Below are positions 9,248-17,429 of a DNA stretch of 64,000 bases, one piece after another (position 1 is the stretch's first letter; each line of letters starts with the position of its first letter). Location of the stretch: contig NZ_CABVQK010000016.1 of assembly GCF_902499335.1 (NCBI RefSeq), forward strand, positions 124,001-188,000, read 5' to 3'. The translations under genes were made by a program, and so were the position numbers. The notes under the pieces were generated by a model. That model worked only from the letters and a program-made list of their open reading frames with translations, did not search any database and was not told the origin of the DNA. The DNA is from Burkholderia lata (GTDB lineage Bacteria > Pseudomonadota > Gammaproteobacteria > Burkholderiales > Burkholderiaceae).

Positions 9248-9580
9248 TCACGCGGCCGGGTTCGGCGCACGCAGCAGGCCGCCGATTTCCTGCCGGAGAA
9301 TCTGGTTTTCCTGCCTGACGAGCAGATGCCGGACCTTGCCGCGAAACGTCCTGAACTCGGGATCGGCCATCAGCACGGCACGCCGCCGCGCACGATCGTC
9401 CAGCGAATCGAACGCCCACAGATAGACGAGCTGGTTCAGCGGCCCGACTTCGGTCGCAAAGCAGCCGACCATCGTGCCGAGCGCCTGCTCCTGCGCCGCA
9501 CGCCCGCCTTCCGCGTACAGCCGCAGATATTCGGCGACGCCGCCCGGCACCAGCGTGTAGGTGCGTTGCTCAACAAACAT
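9248..9580 (-). CDS. NIPSNAP family protein
   Basis: A 110-aa protein of the NIPSNAP family, a dimeric alpha-beta-barrel fold. It begins with the typical strand VEQRTYTLVPG and has the WAFDSLDDRARRRAVLMADPEF segment. Family members have no agreed chemistry, but small alpha-beta-barrel proteins recur in aromatic and heterocycle degradation operons. Its ATG overlaps the end of the upstream FAD hydroxylase gene by 11 bases, so the two are translationally coupled and probably made in step. Confidence 0.82.
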   Translation of the reverse strand: MFVEQRTYTLVPGGVAEYLRLYAEGGRAAQEQALGTMVGCFATEVGPLNQLVYLWAFDSLDDRARRRAVLMADPEFRTFRGKVRHLLVRQENQILRQEIGGLLRAPNPAA

Positions 9581-11210
9581 CGGCTACCTCCCGTTGTCGC
9601 GGCGCGAACGCCTGAAAGGCTGCCGTCACGCCGGCCATCCCCACGGCATCCGTCTGCGCGGCCACGTAGCGATCGGGGCGCACCACCACGAGCGGGCCCG
9701 CATGCCTGTCGAACCAGGCAGCCAGTGCGTTGTCGACGTCTTCGACGCACGTGCTGCCGTAGCCGCTGGCCAGCCGCCCCGCGCGGCCGGTGCCGCTGCG
9801 CGAACGATTGACCTGAATGAACGTCGCACCCAGCGCCGCCCAGTACGCCCGATCCTCGTCGCTCAGGCAGGCCTGCGGATCGCATTGCCAGCCGACGATC
9901 GAGAACCACGGGCCCAGCACGTCGTCGAGCTTGCGGCACACGCCGTCGGCCGTCTCGACGTCGGGCTGCGCGATCATCCTGCCGACCGCGGTGTCCGGGG
10001 CTTCCGGGGCTTCCGGCAGCACGACACCTCGCGTATAGCTCGGCATCGGCTTGAAGCGCATCTGCAGGATGTAGTCCTTCAGGCCCGGCGCAAACCGTGC
10101 GAGCCCGAGGAAACGATCGCGCAGGAATGCGACGAGCCGGCTGGTCGGCATCAGCATCGCGCCGAACGTGTCCGCGAGGTCGATCATCGCCTTCGCGTGA
10201 TCGCGCCGCTCCGATTCGTACGTGTGGATCACGCCGGGATGCAACGCGCCTTTGACGACGCCCGCCAGTTTCCACGCGAGATTGCCCACGTCGCGCAACC
10301 CCGCGTTCAGGCCCTGCCCGATCCATGGCGGCGTCAGGTGCGCCGCATCGCCGATGAGCGCCACGCGGCCGACGACGAACCGTTCGGCCACGCGCGAATG
10401 GTGCGTGTAGGTCCTGGCACGCACGATCTCGAGGCGGTCGACGTCGTCGACGTACGGCGCGATCAGCGCGCGTATCGATTCCGGTTTCGCGATCGCCTCT
10501 TCGTCCTCGTGCGGGAACACGAGAAACTCCCAGCGCCGGAAATTGAACGGCAGGTAGATGCAGACGTTCGGGCGGCGCGGGTCGCAGTTCAGCGCGGTGC
10601 ACGGCTGGTCGAGCCCGGCGTTCTTCACGTCGACCACGACCCACTTCATCGGATGGGTGGTGCCGGCCAGCTTGACGCCCAGCCACTCGCGCATCGGGCT
10701 GCGGCCGCCGTCGGCCGCCACCACGTAGTCGGCCTCGAGCGCGTAGTGCTGCCCGTCGGCGCGGCGCACCTGCAGCGTGACGCGTTCATCGTCCTGGTCG
10801 AGGCCGACCACTTCCTCGCCGGTCCGCAACGACACGTGCGGATAGCGTGTCAGCCCGTCGCGCAGCGTTCGCTCGGCCAGTTGCTGCATGAAGATGTTGC
10901 GCCGCCACCAGCCGAATTCGCGCATCGACGGGCGGATGTCGGCAAAGCATTCGCCGTTCGCCTTGAACATCCGCAGCGGCACGTTCTGGATGATGTCGCG
11001 GCTCAGTTCGTCGGCGAGGCCCGCGGTCTGGAACAGCCGCAGCGCCTCGTCGTCGATGCCGACCGCGCGCGGAAACTCGACGATCTGCGGCGCCTTCTCG
11101 ATGATCACCGTCTCGACGCCATAGAGTCCGAGCAGGTTCGCCATCGCCGCGCCGTTCGGCCCCGCGCCGACGATCGCGACCGACGTCCGGTTCGCATGGT
11201 TCAGGTTCAT
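9570..11210 (-). CDS. FAD-dependent aromatic hydroxylase, MhpA-like
   Basis: A 546-aa class A flavoprotein monooxygenase. It shows the N-terminal FAD motif GAGPNG (15-20), the VVAADGGRSPMREWLG (DG) motif and the second FAD motif GDAAHLTPPWIGQGLNAGLRD, with a C-terminal thioredoxin-like extension as in 3-(3-hydroxyphenyl)propionate hydroxylase. It would use NAD(P)H and O2 to hydroxylate a phenolic ring, preparing it for ring cleavage. The alpha/beta hydrolase gene ends three bases before its start and the NIPSNAP gene overlaps its stop. With the VOC protein and hydrolase this repeats the MhpA-B-C logic with different enzymes. The phenolic substrate is unknown. Confidence 0.88.
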   Translation of the reverse strand: MNLNHANRTSVAIVGAGPNGAAMANLLGLYGVETVIIEKAPQIVEFPRAVGIDDEALRLFQTAGLADELSRDIIQNVPLRMFKANGECFADIRPSMREFGWWRRNIFMQQLAERTLRDGLTRYPHVSLRTGEEVVGLDQDDERVTLQVRRADGQHYALEADYVVAADGGRSPMREWLGVKLAGTTHPMKWVVVDVKNAGLDQPCTALNCDPRRPNVCIYLPFNFRRWEFLVFPHEDEEAIAKPESIRALIAPYVDDVDRLEIVRARTYTHHSRVAERFVVGRVALIGDAAHLTPPWIGQGLNAGLRDVGNLAWKLAGVVKGALHPGVIHTYESERRDHAKAMIDLADTFGAMLMPTSRLVAFLRDRFLGLARFAPGLKDYILQMRFKPMPSYTRGVVLPEAPEAPDTAVGRMIAQPDVETADGVCRKLDDVLGPWFSIVGWQCDPQACLSDEDRAYWAALGATFIQVNRSRSGTGRAGRLASGYGSTCVEDVDNALAAWFDRHAGPLVVVRPDRYVAAQTDAVGMAGVTAAFQAFAPRQREVADVC

Positions 11211-11213
11211 TCG

Positions 11214-12092
11214 TCAGACTCCCGCCCGCCACGCCGGATCGTCCAGACGATCGAGCCAGGGTCGTAATGCGTGATTGAACGCGGCCGGCTGGTCGTCATG
11301 GACGTAATGCGTCGCACCGGGAATGTCGATCCGCTCGATTCCCGCGTTGGCGGCCGTCATTTCGGCTGCCACGTCCGCGGACAGGAAATCCGATTCGCCG
11401 CCGCGCAACAGCAGGGTCGGCACGTGCAGGTTGAGGATCAGCGGCCACAGGTGGACGAGTTGCTCCGGCGTGGCGGCCAGCCGCGCCGCCGCGATCCCGT
11501 CGGCATCGTGACGCCATGCGATCCGCCCGGGTTCGTCCTCCTTCAGCGAGTGCGCAAGGCGCGAATCGAGCGCGGATTCCGTGATGTTCGGCCGCTGGCG
11601 CCGCCAGAACGCGCGCGCATCGTCCCACGACGCGAACGCAGCCGGCGTTTCCTTCAGCTCGCGCCTGATGCGCTCCGAACCCTGCGAACCGGCCGACGCG
11701 CCCGGCCCCATGTCCTCGATCACGAGACCGGCGAGCCGTTCCGGTTTCGCGGCGGCATAGACGAACGCATTGGCGCCGCCCATCGAATGCCCGGCCAGCA
11801 CGAACCGCGGCAGGTCGAGCGCGCCCACCAGCGCGTCGAGATCGCGCACGTAGGCCGCCGCGTAATAGTCCCGCCGCGGATCCCAGTCGCTGCGCCCGCG
11901 CCCGCGCTGATCGAGCGCGACGACCCGGTAGCGGTCGACCAGCGCGTCGGCGACGGGCTCCCACGTATGCGCGTAGCTGCGCAAGCCGTGCAGCATCACC
12001 ACGGCTGGTGCATCGTCACGCCCCCAGCTCACGTAGCGCAGCCGCAGCCCGTCGCTGTCGACCCACCCCTCCTTGACGGATGCCGTATTCAT
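11214..12092 (-). CDS. Alpha/beta-fold hydrolase
   Basis: A 292-aa alpha/beta hydrolase with the oxyanion segment VMLHGLRSY (32-40), the nucleophile elbow GHSMGG (Ser103) and a late His in GATHYVHDD. These are the features of ester, epoxide or C-C bond hydrolases. In this setting it could cut a ring-cleavage product, as MhpC does. The frame runs 7 codons further upstream, but GGGGAGG lies five bases before the ATG at 12092, which sets that start. Spacing to the next gene is three bases, indicating coupling. Substrate not determinable. Confidence 0.87.
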   Translation of the reverse strand: MNTASVKEGWVDSDGLRLRYVSWGRDDAPAVVMLHGLRSYAHTWEPVADALVDRYRVVALDQRGRGRSDWDPRRDYYAAAYVRDLDALVGALDLPRFVLAGHSMGGANAFVYAAAKPERLAGLVIEDMGPGASAGSQGSERIRRELKETPAAFASWDDARAFWRRQRPNITESALDSRLAHSLKEDEPGRIAWRHDADGIAAARLAATPEQLVHLWPLILNLHVPTLLLRGGESDFLSADVAAEMTAANAGIERIDIPGATHYVHDDQPAAFNHALRPWLDRLDDPAWRAGV

Positions 12093-12119
12093 CATCTCCT
12101 CCCCGGCCGGCATCCGCGA

Positions 12120-12725
12120 TCAGACCAGACCGTCGTTGCCGACGATCTCGCTCGCCTTCAGCCCGCCGAGCCGTGCATGCAGGCGGCCGCGCGTCGCGAA
12201 GGCGAAGATCACCAGCACTTCGTCGTCGTTGGGCGCATCGGGGAACAGGCACGTCACCGTGTCGTAGTGCGAGCGCACGTAGAGCGCATCCTTGTGCGCG
12301 AGCGGCACGTCGATCACCGTGTTGACCGGGCCGCGCTTGCCGCTCGACGGCACCCACGACTTCCCGCCGCCCAGCGCCGCACGGATCGGCTCCGCGAAGA
12401 TCGACGTCAGGAACGCGTTGCCGTGTTCGTATTCGCCGGCCGAGCCGACCAGGCAGGCCTTGCCGTAGCTCTCGATCGCACGGCCCGCGGCGAGCGACTC
12501 GATGCGCCGCGCGAACTCCTTCCCGAGCGCGGGCGACGGGCGCACGAGGTCGTCGAGGTTTTCGCTGAAGCGCCCCGCATACGGGTTGTGAACGGCCGCG
12601 GCGATCACGATCTTGCGCAGCGGCTCGCCGTCGGCGAGCTGGCCGGATTCGTTCGCGAGCGAATCCTCGATCTGCGTGTACCACTTGCGGATATGAAAAC
12701 CTTCGAAATTGGCGATCTTGCTCAT
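12120..12725 (-). CDS. Amino acid synthesis family protein (PF06684/DUF1185-like)
   Basis: A 201-aa protein matching in its general pattern the family called amino acid synthesis (formerly DUF1185): IRKWYTQIEDSL at the start, then AAAVHNPYAGRF, GKACLVGSAGEYEHGNAFLT and PVNTVIDVPLAHKDALYVRSHYD. Known structures of this family have a chorismate-mutase-like trimeric fold, but the reaction is not established. The start at 12725 is set by AGAGGA seven bases ahead; six more codons are open upstream. It lies between the VOC and hydrolase genes in the operon. Members often accompany flavin monooxygenases, so a role in ring or amide chemistry is plausible but unproven. Confidence 0.8.
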   Translation of the reverse strand: MSKIANFEGFHIRKWYTQIEDSLANESGQLADGEPLRKIVIAAAVHNPYAGRFSENLDDLVRPSPALGKEFARRIESLAAGRAIESYGKACLVGSAGEYEHGNAFLTSIFAEPIRAALGGGKSWVPSSGKRGPVNTVIDVPLAHKDALYVRSHYDTVTCLFPDAPNDDEVLVIFAFATRGRLHARLGGLKASEIVGNDGLV

Positions 12726-12775
12726 CAGGAATCCTCTATTCAATGTCGGTTATGCGGAAATGGAAGACCGGTGCG

Positions 12776-13291
12776 TCAGTCGAACAGCGGCTCGAGCTGC
12801 GCGGGGTCGCTCGGTGCGTTGTACCGGTGCAGCACGCGCTTGCCCTCTTCGTCGTCGGTGACGGTTTCGCAGAAGAATTCGAGGCGGTTGCCGTCCGGGT
12901 CGGTGAAGTACACGCCGATCCCGACCTTGTGATCGGTGATCTTGACGATCGGCACCTTGCGGCGAATCAGCATGCCGTACAGGCGACGCAGTTCGGTCAG
13001 GCCGCCGGCGATTTCGAGCCCGTAGTGCTGCAGGCCGATCGTGCCGAGCTCCGCGTCGGACGCCGCGCGAATCAGCGCGATGTCATGGTGCTTCTGGCCG
13101 AAGGACATGAACACCCACTGCTCGCCGCGCGCGGTTTCCGTCATGCCGAGCACCTCGGCGTACCAGGTGCTCGAGCGCACGGGGTCGCGCACGAACAACG
13201 ACAGGTGGGTGCGCTGGACGCGCGGGGTCGGCAGCGGCAGTCCGCTCGCGTTCGCGTGCTCGGCGTGCCGCTGGATGTCGGACGGTGTCAT
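12776..13291 (-). CDS. VOC-family protein, possible extradiol dioxygenase
   Basis: A 171-aa vicinal-oxygen-chelate protein with paired beta-alpha-beta-beta-beta modules. The metal-ligand pattern of the family is present: a His in THLSLFVRD, a His in LQHYGLEI and a Glu in NRLEFFCE, with the usual FTDPDGNRLEF ending. Such proteins are ring-cleaving dioxygenases, glyoxalases or isomerases. Next to an MhpA-like hydroxylase and an alpha/beta hydrolase, ring cleavage is the most attractive role, but the single-domain size leaves other VOC reactions open. The start at 13291 has TGGAG ahead; a GTG four codons earlier is the alternative. Confidence 0.85.
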   Translation of the reverse strand: MTPSDIQRHAEHANASGLPLPTPRVQRTHLSLFVRDPVRSSTWYAEVLGMTETARGEQWVFMSFGQKHHDIALIRAASDAELGTIGLQHYGLEIAGGLTELRRLYGMLIRRKVPIVKITDHKVGIGVYFTDPDGNRLEFFCETVTDDEEGKRVLHRYNAPSDPAQLEPLFD

Positions 13292-13303
13292 CGTTCGCTC
13301 CAC

Positions 13304-14341
13304 TCAATTGATCGACTGCGCATGGGCGACGAGCGGCGCTTCGAACGGCGTCCACGCGACGGCCGTGATCTCGCTGAAATCGCGCCACTCCTTGGCCCAG
13401 TTCCGGCCGCCGTCGCGCGAACAGAACAGGTGCCCGTACTTGGTGCCCGCATAGACGAGCGCCGGACGGGCCGCATGAACACCGAACGCCCAGAACGTGG
13501 AATTCGGCGGCGTCTGCAGGTCCGCCTCATGCCACGCGTAGCCGCGATCGGTCGAACGGTAGATGCGGCTGCGGGTGCCCGGCGTGCCGTCGCCGATCGC
13601 CATCAGAAGGTCGCCTTCCGGCTCCGGCAGTTGCACGACCGTGCGCGTGTAGTACAGCCCGTCGAAGCGGTCGCGCGACTGTCTGGCGTCCCAGGTCTGC
13701 CCGTCGTCCTCGCTCACGTACACCGCGTTGACCGTCAGCAGCACCGTGGTTTTCGCCCGGTCCGCCGTGGCGGACAGCACGGCGATCGCATGAATGTCGC
13801 TGTTGCGGATCGCCGTGCCGGGGCCGTCCACGCGCGCCCAGCTCGCGCCGGCATCGCGGCTGCGCCACGCGCCGCCCTCCTCCACGCCGTACCAGACGTT
13901 GCGGCCGTCGTCCGGATCCACGCAGATCGTCAGCAACCGCGGGCGATTGACGCCCGCGCAGAACTCGGGGAACTCGGGCGCCGTTCTCTCCCACGTCAGG
14001 CCCGCGTCGCTCGACTTGTACAGCGCGGCGCGCGATGGTGCGCCGGTGCCCGCATAGAGCACCGCGGGGTTCGCCGGATCGATCGCGATGGACCAGACCG
14101 TCTGCCCGTTCAGCAGGTTCTCGGGACGAAACCAGTGCGCGCCGCCATCCTCGCTGATGCACAGCCCCGCATCGGCGCCGGCATAGACGCGCGATGGTGT
14201 CGCGGGATCCACCGCGAGCGCGCGCACGATGCCGTCGAATTCGATCGGCTCGGCGAGCCCGAGGCGATGCCAGGTCTTGCCGTCGTCGTTCGAGCGCAGG
14301 ATGCCTTGCCCGGCCGTGGCGACCAGTACGGTTGCGGTCAT
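13304..14341 (-). CDS. Asp-box (BNR) beta-propeller protein, sialidase-like fold
   Basis: A 345-aa protein with at least seven Asp-box repeats of the form S-x-D-x-G-x-x-W (SNDDGKTW, SEDGGAHW, SSDAGLTW, SRDAGASW, SEDDGQTW, STDRGYAW, SRDGGRNW), evenly spaced as the blades of a beta-propeller. There is no signal peptide, so it should be cytoplasmic. Such proteins are often labelled glycosyl hydrolase or exo-alpha-sialidase, but I do not see the Arg triad of true sialidases clearly and sugar hydrolysis makes no sense here. It sits 12-15 bases from both neighbours inside the catabolic operon. A lactonase, hydratase or scaffold role is possible; function unknown. Confidence 0.85.
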   Translation of the reverse strand: MTATVLVATAGQGILRSNDDGKTWHRLGLAEPIEFDGIVRALAVDPATPSRVYAGADAGLCISEDGGAHWFRPENLLNGQTVWSIAIDPANPAVLYAGTGAPSRAALYKSSDAGLTWERTAPEFPEFCAGVNRPRLLTICVDPDDGRNVWYGVEEGGAWRSRDAGASWARVDGPGTAIRNSDIHAIAVLSATADRAKTTVLLTVNAVYVSEDDGQTWDARQSRDRFDGLYYTRTVVQLPEPEGDLLMAIGDGTPGTRSRIYRSTDRGYAWHEADLQTPPNSTFWAFGVHAARPALVYAGTKYGHLFCSRDGGRNWAKEWRDFSEITAVAWTPFEAPLVAHAQSIN

Positions 14342-14356
14342 GAAATGCTCCTTGTG

Positions 14357-15169
14357 TCAGAGAAAAATGCCGCGCGTGAGGCCGCCGTCGCAGCCGATCG
14401 ACTCGCCGGTGATCGAGCCGGATTTCGGCGACGCGAGAAACGCGACGATCCACCCCATTTCTTCCGGCTGAAGCACGCGCCGGATCGGCGTGACCCTCAC
14501 GTAGTTCGCCTCGACCTCCGCGGCCGTGAGCCCCTGCTTCTGCGCCTCTTTCTCGTAGAGTTCGTGGATGTGCGGCGTCTCGACGACGCCCGGGTGAATC
14601 GTGTTGACCGTGATGCCGGACGGGCCGAGCTGGTCGGACAGCGTCTTGGTGAGGTGCACGATCGCCACGTTGCGCATGCCGGACAGCTGCTTGCTGCCGC
14701 GGCCCGTGAGGCCGCCGATGTTGACGATCCGGCCGAAGCCGTTGCGCCGCATGTAGGGCGCGGCCGCCTTCGCGCAGCGCAGGTAGCCGACCACCTTGAT
14801 GTCGATGTCCTGGAGCAGCCCCTCCGGGCTGGCGTGTTCCAGCTCGGCCCGCACGAGGCCGCCCGGATGCGCGGCGCCGTTCAGCAGGATGTCGAGCCGG
14901 CCGAAGCGCTCGACGCTCGCGGCCATCGCCGCTTCGACGGACCCCATGTCGGTCGTGTCCACCGCGACGGGCAGGATCGCACCCGCCGTATCGCCCAGCG
15001 GCGCGAGTTCCGCGCGAATCTCGGCGGCGGCCGCTTCGAGGTGTTCCATGCGCCGCGCGGCGATGGTGACGTTGACGCCTTCGCGGGCCAGTTCGAGCGC
15101 GACGGCCTTGCCGATGCCCATGCTGCCGCCGGTGATGAACGCGGCTTTTCCGTGGAGTTGCAGATCCAT
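14357..15169 (-). CDS. Short-chain dehydrogenase/reductase family protein lacking catalytic residues
   Basis: A 270-aa SDR-fold protein with a good nucleotide motif TGGSMGIG (13-20), the ADV-like VDTTD, the LNGAAHPGG (NAG-like) segment and the VNTIHPGVVETP cofactor loop. The catalytic residues are missing: the Ser position is in IGGLTG (152-153), and the YxxxK motif reads SGMRN (163-167), so Tyr is Ser and Lys is Asn. It may bind NAD(P) without normal SDR chemistry or use another mechanism. The start at 15169 was chosen from the family N-terminus (MDLQLHGKAAFITGG); the open frame continues 34 codons. It lies 49 bases after the TPP-enzyme gene in the operon. Confidence 0.85.
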   Translation of the reverse strand: MDLQLHGKAAFITGGSMGIGKAVALELAREGVNVTIAARRMEHLEAAAAEIRAELAPLGDTAGAILPVAVDTTDMGSVEAAMAASVERFGRLDILLNGAAHPGGLVRAELEHASPEGLLQDIDIKVVGYLRCAKAAAPYMRRNGFGRIVNIGGLTGRGSKQLSGMRNVAIVHLTKTLSDQLGPSGITVNTIHPGVVETPHIHELYEKEAQKQGLTAAEVEANYVRVTPIRRVLQPEEMGWIVAFLASPKSGSITGESIGCDGGLTRGIFL

Positions 15170-15218
15170 AGCGATGAAAGGTGAGAGTCGGGATTGAAGG
15201 GGAAAGCGGGTTGCGCGA

Positions 15219-16799
15219 TCAGGACAGGCACATTTCGATGAGCGTCGGCCCGTCGGCGTACGTGAGCGCATCGTCGAGCGCCTGCACCAGCGCTTGCGTC
15301 GTGCTCGCGCGCTCGGCCGGCACGCCGTAGCCGCGCGACAGCGCGAGCCAGTCGATCGGCGGATCGTCCAGCAGCGTCAGGCGGCTGGCGTGCGGCGTGT
15401 CGACCGGCAAGCCGCTACGCGTGAGTTCGGTCTGCAGGATCCCGTAGCGCCGGTTCGACGCGATCAGCATGACGACCGGCAAACGCTCGCGCGCCATCGT
15501 CCACAACGCCTGGATCGTGTACTGCGCACTGCCGTCGGACTGCAGCGCGAACACGCGGCGTTCCGGGCACGCGACGGCGGCGCCGAGCGCCACCGGCAAA
15601 CCCTGGCCGATCGCGCCGCCCGTATTCGTGAGGATCGTGTGACGACGGGCGCGCGCCGACGCGGTCACGAACGGATAGCCGCACGTACCGCCCTCGATCG
15701 ACACGATCGCGTCGTCGGGCAACGCATTCGCCAGCACGCGGCCGACGCCCTGCGGCGTCAGCGGCCCCTCCTCGACGTGCCAGCACTCGACCGGCACGCC
15801 GTCGGCGTGCGCCGGCGCGCCGATGCGGTCCGCCAGCGCTTCGAGCGCATCGTCGGCCGCGTCGCCCGGTGCGGCGAGCGTCACGATGTCTTCGGGCCGC
15901 GCGAGTTCGCCCGGAATGCCTTCGTAGCCGAAGTAGGTGACGGGCGCGAGCGCGCCAGCCAGCACCACGCGCCGGCAGGCCAGCGCGGCCAGCGCCGGCT
16001 CGGGGAAGTAAGGCAGCCGATCGATGTCCGGCAGGCCGCCGCCGCGCTCGGCGCGCGCCGGGAAGGTTTCGCTGAAGCAGGTCGTGCCGGTCGCCGCCGC
16101 GATGCGCGCCGCCGCGCGTTGCCCACGCGCCGACAGTGCACGGCCGCCCATCAACAGCACCGCGCGATGGCCGCTGAGCAGCAGATCCGCAACCCGCTCG
16201 ACCTGCGCGGAGTCGAACGTCACCGCAGCCGGGCGAACGACGGCGGGCGACACCGCATCGCGCACCCTGGCCGACTGGAGATCGACCGGCAGCACGAGCG
16301 TCGCGACGCCGCGCTGCGCGCCCATGGCAGCCGAGATCGCGTCGGCCGTATCCGTCGCGAGATCCGAGTCGCGCGCAACGCTGCGATACCACACCGACAC
16401 GGGGCGGGCGAGCGACTCGATGTCCGACGTGAGCGGCGCGTCGTACTTCAGATGATCGCGCGTGTGATCGCCGACGATGTTCAGGATCGGCGTGCGGGCG
16501 CGGCGCGCGTTGTGCAGGTTGGCGATGCCGTTTGCGTGGCCCGGCCCGAGATGCAGCAGCGTCATCGCGGGCTTGCCGGCCATGCGGCCGTAGCCATCCG
16601 CGGCGCCCGTGCACACGCCTTCGAACAACCCGAGGATCGAGCGCACGCCCGCCACGGTGTCGAGCGCGCCGACGAACGGCATTTCGGTGGTGCCGGGATT
16701 GGCGAAACAGACGTCGACGCCGGCGTCGCGCGCCGTCTCGAGCACGACGCTCGCCCCGCTTCGGGTTCCGGTATCGGTGTCCAACTGTGGGATGTTCAT
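15219..16799 (-). CDS. Thiamine-pyrophosphate-dependent enzyme, acetolactate-synthase-like
   Basis: A 526-aa enzyme of the acetolactate synthase / benzoylformate decarboxylase superfamily. It has the catalytic Glu60 in LGLFEGVCTGAADGYGR, the middle FAD/CoA-type domain and the C-terminal TPP-binding motif, here QSDGSAQYTIQAL...SNR where the usual first Gly of GDG is Ser. Databases tend to call this branch acetolactate synthase large subunit, but no small subunit is nearby and the catabolic setting favours decarboxylation or carboligation of a 2-keto acid. It is the first gene of the leftward operon, about 28 bases after the predicted start of transcription. Confidence 0.85.
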   Translation of the reverse strand: MNIPQLDTDTGTRSGASVVLETARDAGVDVCFANPGTTEMPFVGALDTVAGVRSILGLFEGVCTGAADGYGRMAGKPAMTLLHLGPGHANGIANLHNARRARTPILNIVGDHTRDHLKYDAPLTSDIESLARPVSVWYRSVARDSDLATDTADAISAAMGAQRGVATLVLPVDLQSARVRDAVSPAVVRPAAVTFDSAQVERVADLLLSGHRAVLLMGGRALSARGQRAAARIAAATGTTCFSETFPARAERGGGLPDIDRLPYFPEPALAALACRRVVLAGALAPVTYFGYEGIPGELARPEDIVTLAAPGDAADDALEALADRIGAPAHADGVPVECWHVEEGPLTPQGVGRVLANALPDDAIVSIEGGTCGYPFVTASARARRHTILTNTGGAIGQGLPVALGAAVACPERRVFALQSDGSAQYTIQALWTMARERLPVVMLIASNRRYGILQTELTRSGLPVDTPHASRLTLLDDPPIDWLALSRGYGVPAERASTTQALVQALDDALTYADGPTLIEMCLS

Positions 16800-16833
16800 G
16801 CGGCCGCTCGACGGTTTGGATGAGATGGGTTTT

Positions 16834-16863
16834 ACTGTAATCCCGAATTACGGGATTTGTCAA
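16834..16863 (-). promoter_or_regulatory. Sigma-70 promoter with palindromic operator in the spacer
   Basis: Reading leftward, a perfect -35 TTGACA (16858-16863) is separated by 18 bases from a -10 TACAGT (16834-16839). The spacer is almost entirely the palindrome AATCCCG-N5-CGGGATT (16839-16857). A regulator bound there would cover both hexamers, the classic layout for repression. A wider inverted repeat, CGGTTTGG (16812-16819) / CCAAACCG (16868-16875), surrounds it. It drives the nine-gene operon beginning at 16799. Confidence 0.75.
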
Positions 16864-16978
16864 ACACCCAAACCGCCCGCGTCATGCCTGCCATACACAC
16901 GTTTACCCGATTGATTCCTCAAACAATCGGCTACCGTCACACACCCATGATTCTCGCGCATCTCCAAAAATTGAACAG

Positions 16979-16997
16979 ATTCCCGCAATTCGGAATT
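16979..16997. promoter_or_regulatory. Second operator-like site
   Basis: ATTCCCGCAATTCGGAATT matches the operator in the operon promoter at 14 of 19 positions and is itself an inverted repeat (ATTCC/GGAAT). Its centre lies 140 bp from the first, in the roughly 400-bp gene-free stretch 16800-17199, and a TTGAAC hexamer sits just left of it. It may be an auxiliary site for looping or belong to a rightward promoter. Confidence 0.45.
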
Positions 16998-17199
16998 TTG
17001 CGATTCTCACGATCGACCAGACGCCTTCGATCGCCGACCCGTTGCCGACCACTTCATATTGGACGCGGCGTCATCACCTTGCGATTGCACATGCGTCTCG
17101 TTTGCCTTGAATATCGGCACAAACGTACTGTTTGGAACACAGACGTCGGCGCGAGGTCATCGGCCGTGCCCGAACGCAGATCACATCAAAGGACGGGGT

Positions 17200-17400
17200 A
17201 TGAGCAGGAAGAACCGGGGCGCCGCACCGATCGCCGTCGTCGTCGGCACGGCCGGCCTGAGCACCGCCGATGCGCAAGCGTTGCCGCTGCCTGCGATCGA
17301 GGTTTCGGGGCAATGTGCGCCCGCACCGTTTCGCGCACCGGAATCGGCGAGCGCGACTCGCACCGAGGCGGACGTGATAACGGCGCGCGCGGCGCGCCTG
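17200..17400 (+). pseudogene. Remnant of a TonB-dependent siderophore receptor (N-terminus only)
   Basis: An ATG with AAAGGA seven bases ahead opens a signal peptide ending in ADAQA, then LPAIEVSG and APFRAPESASATRTEAD. That is the characteristic mature N-terminus of TonB-dependent siderophore receptors just before the plug domain. After about 65 codons the similarity stops; the expected PQSVxVVP plug motif and the whole beta-barrel are missing, and the frame runs into the end of the gene on the other strand. This looks like a receptor gene reduced to its first 200 bases by deletion. The match is by my own recognition of the family pattern. Confidence 0.5.
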
Positions 17401-17429
17401 TCAAGCAAGCGCGGTGAGTGGCGTCGCCG

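Noticed and set aside
15219..16799. Annotation as a biosynthetic acetolactate synthase (ilvB)
   Set aside because: No small subunit gene is nearby, the TPP motif is altered, and the gene heads a catabolic operon.
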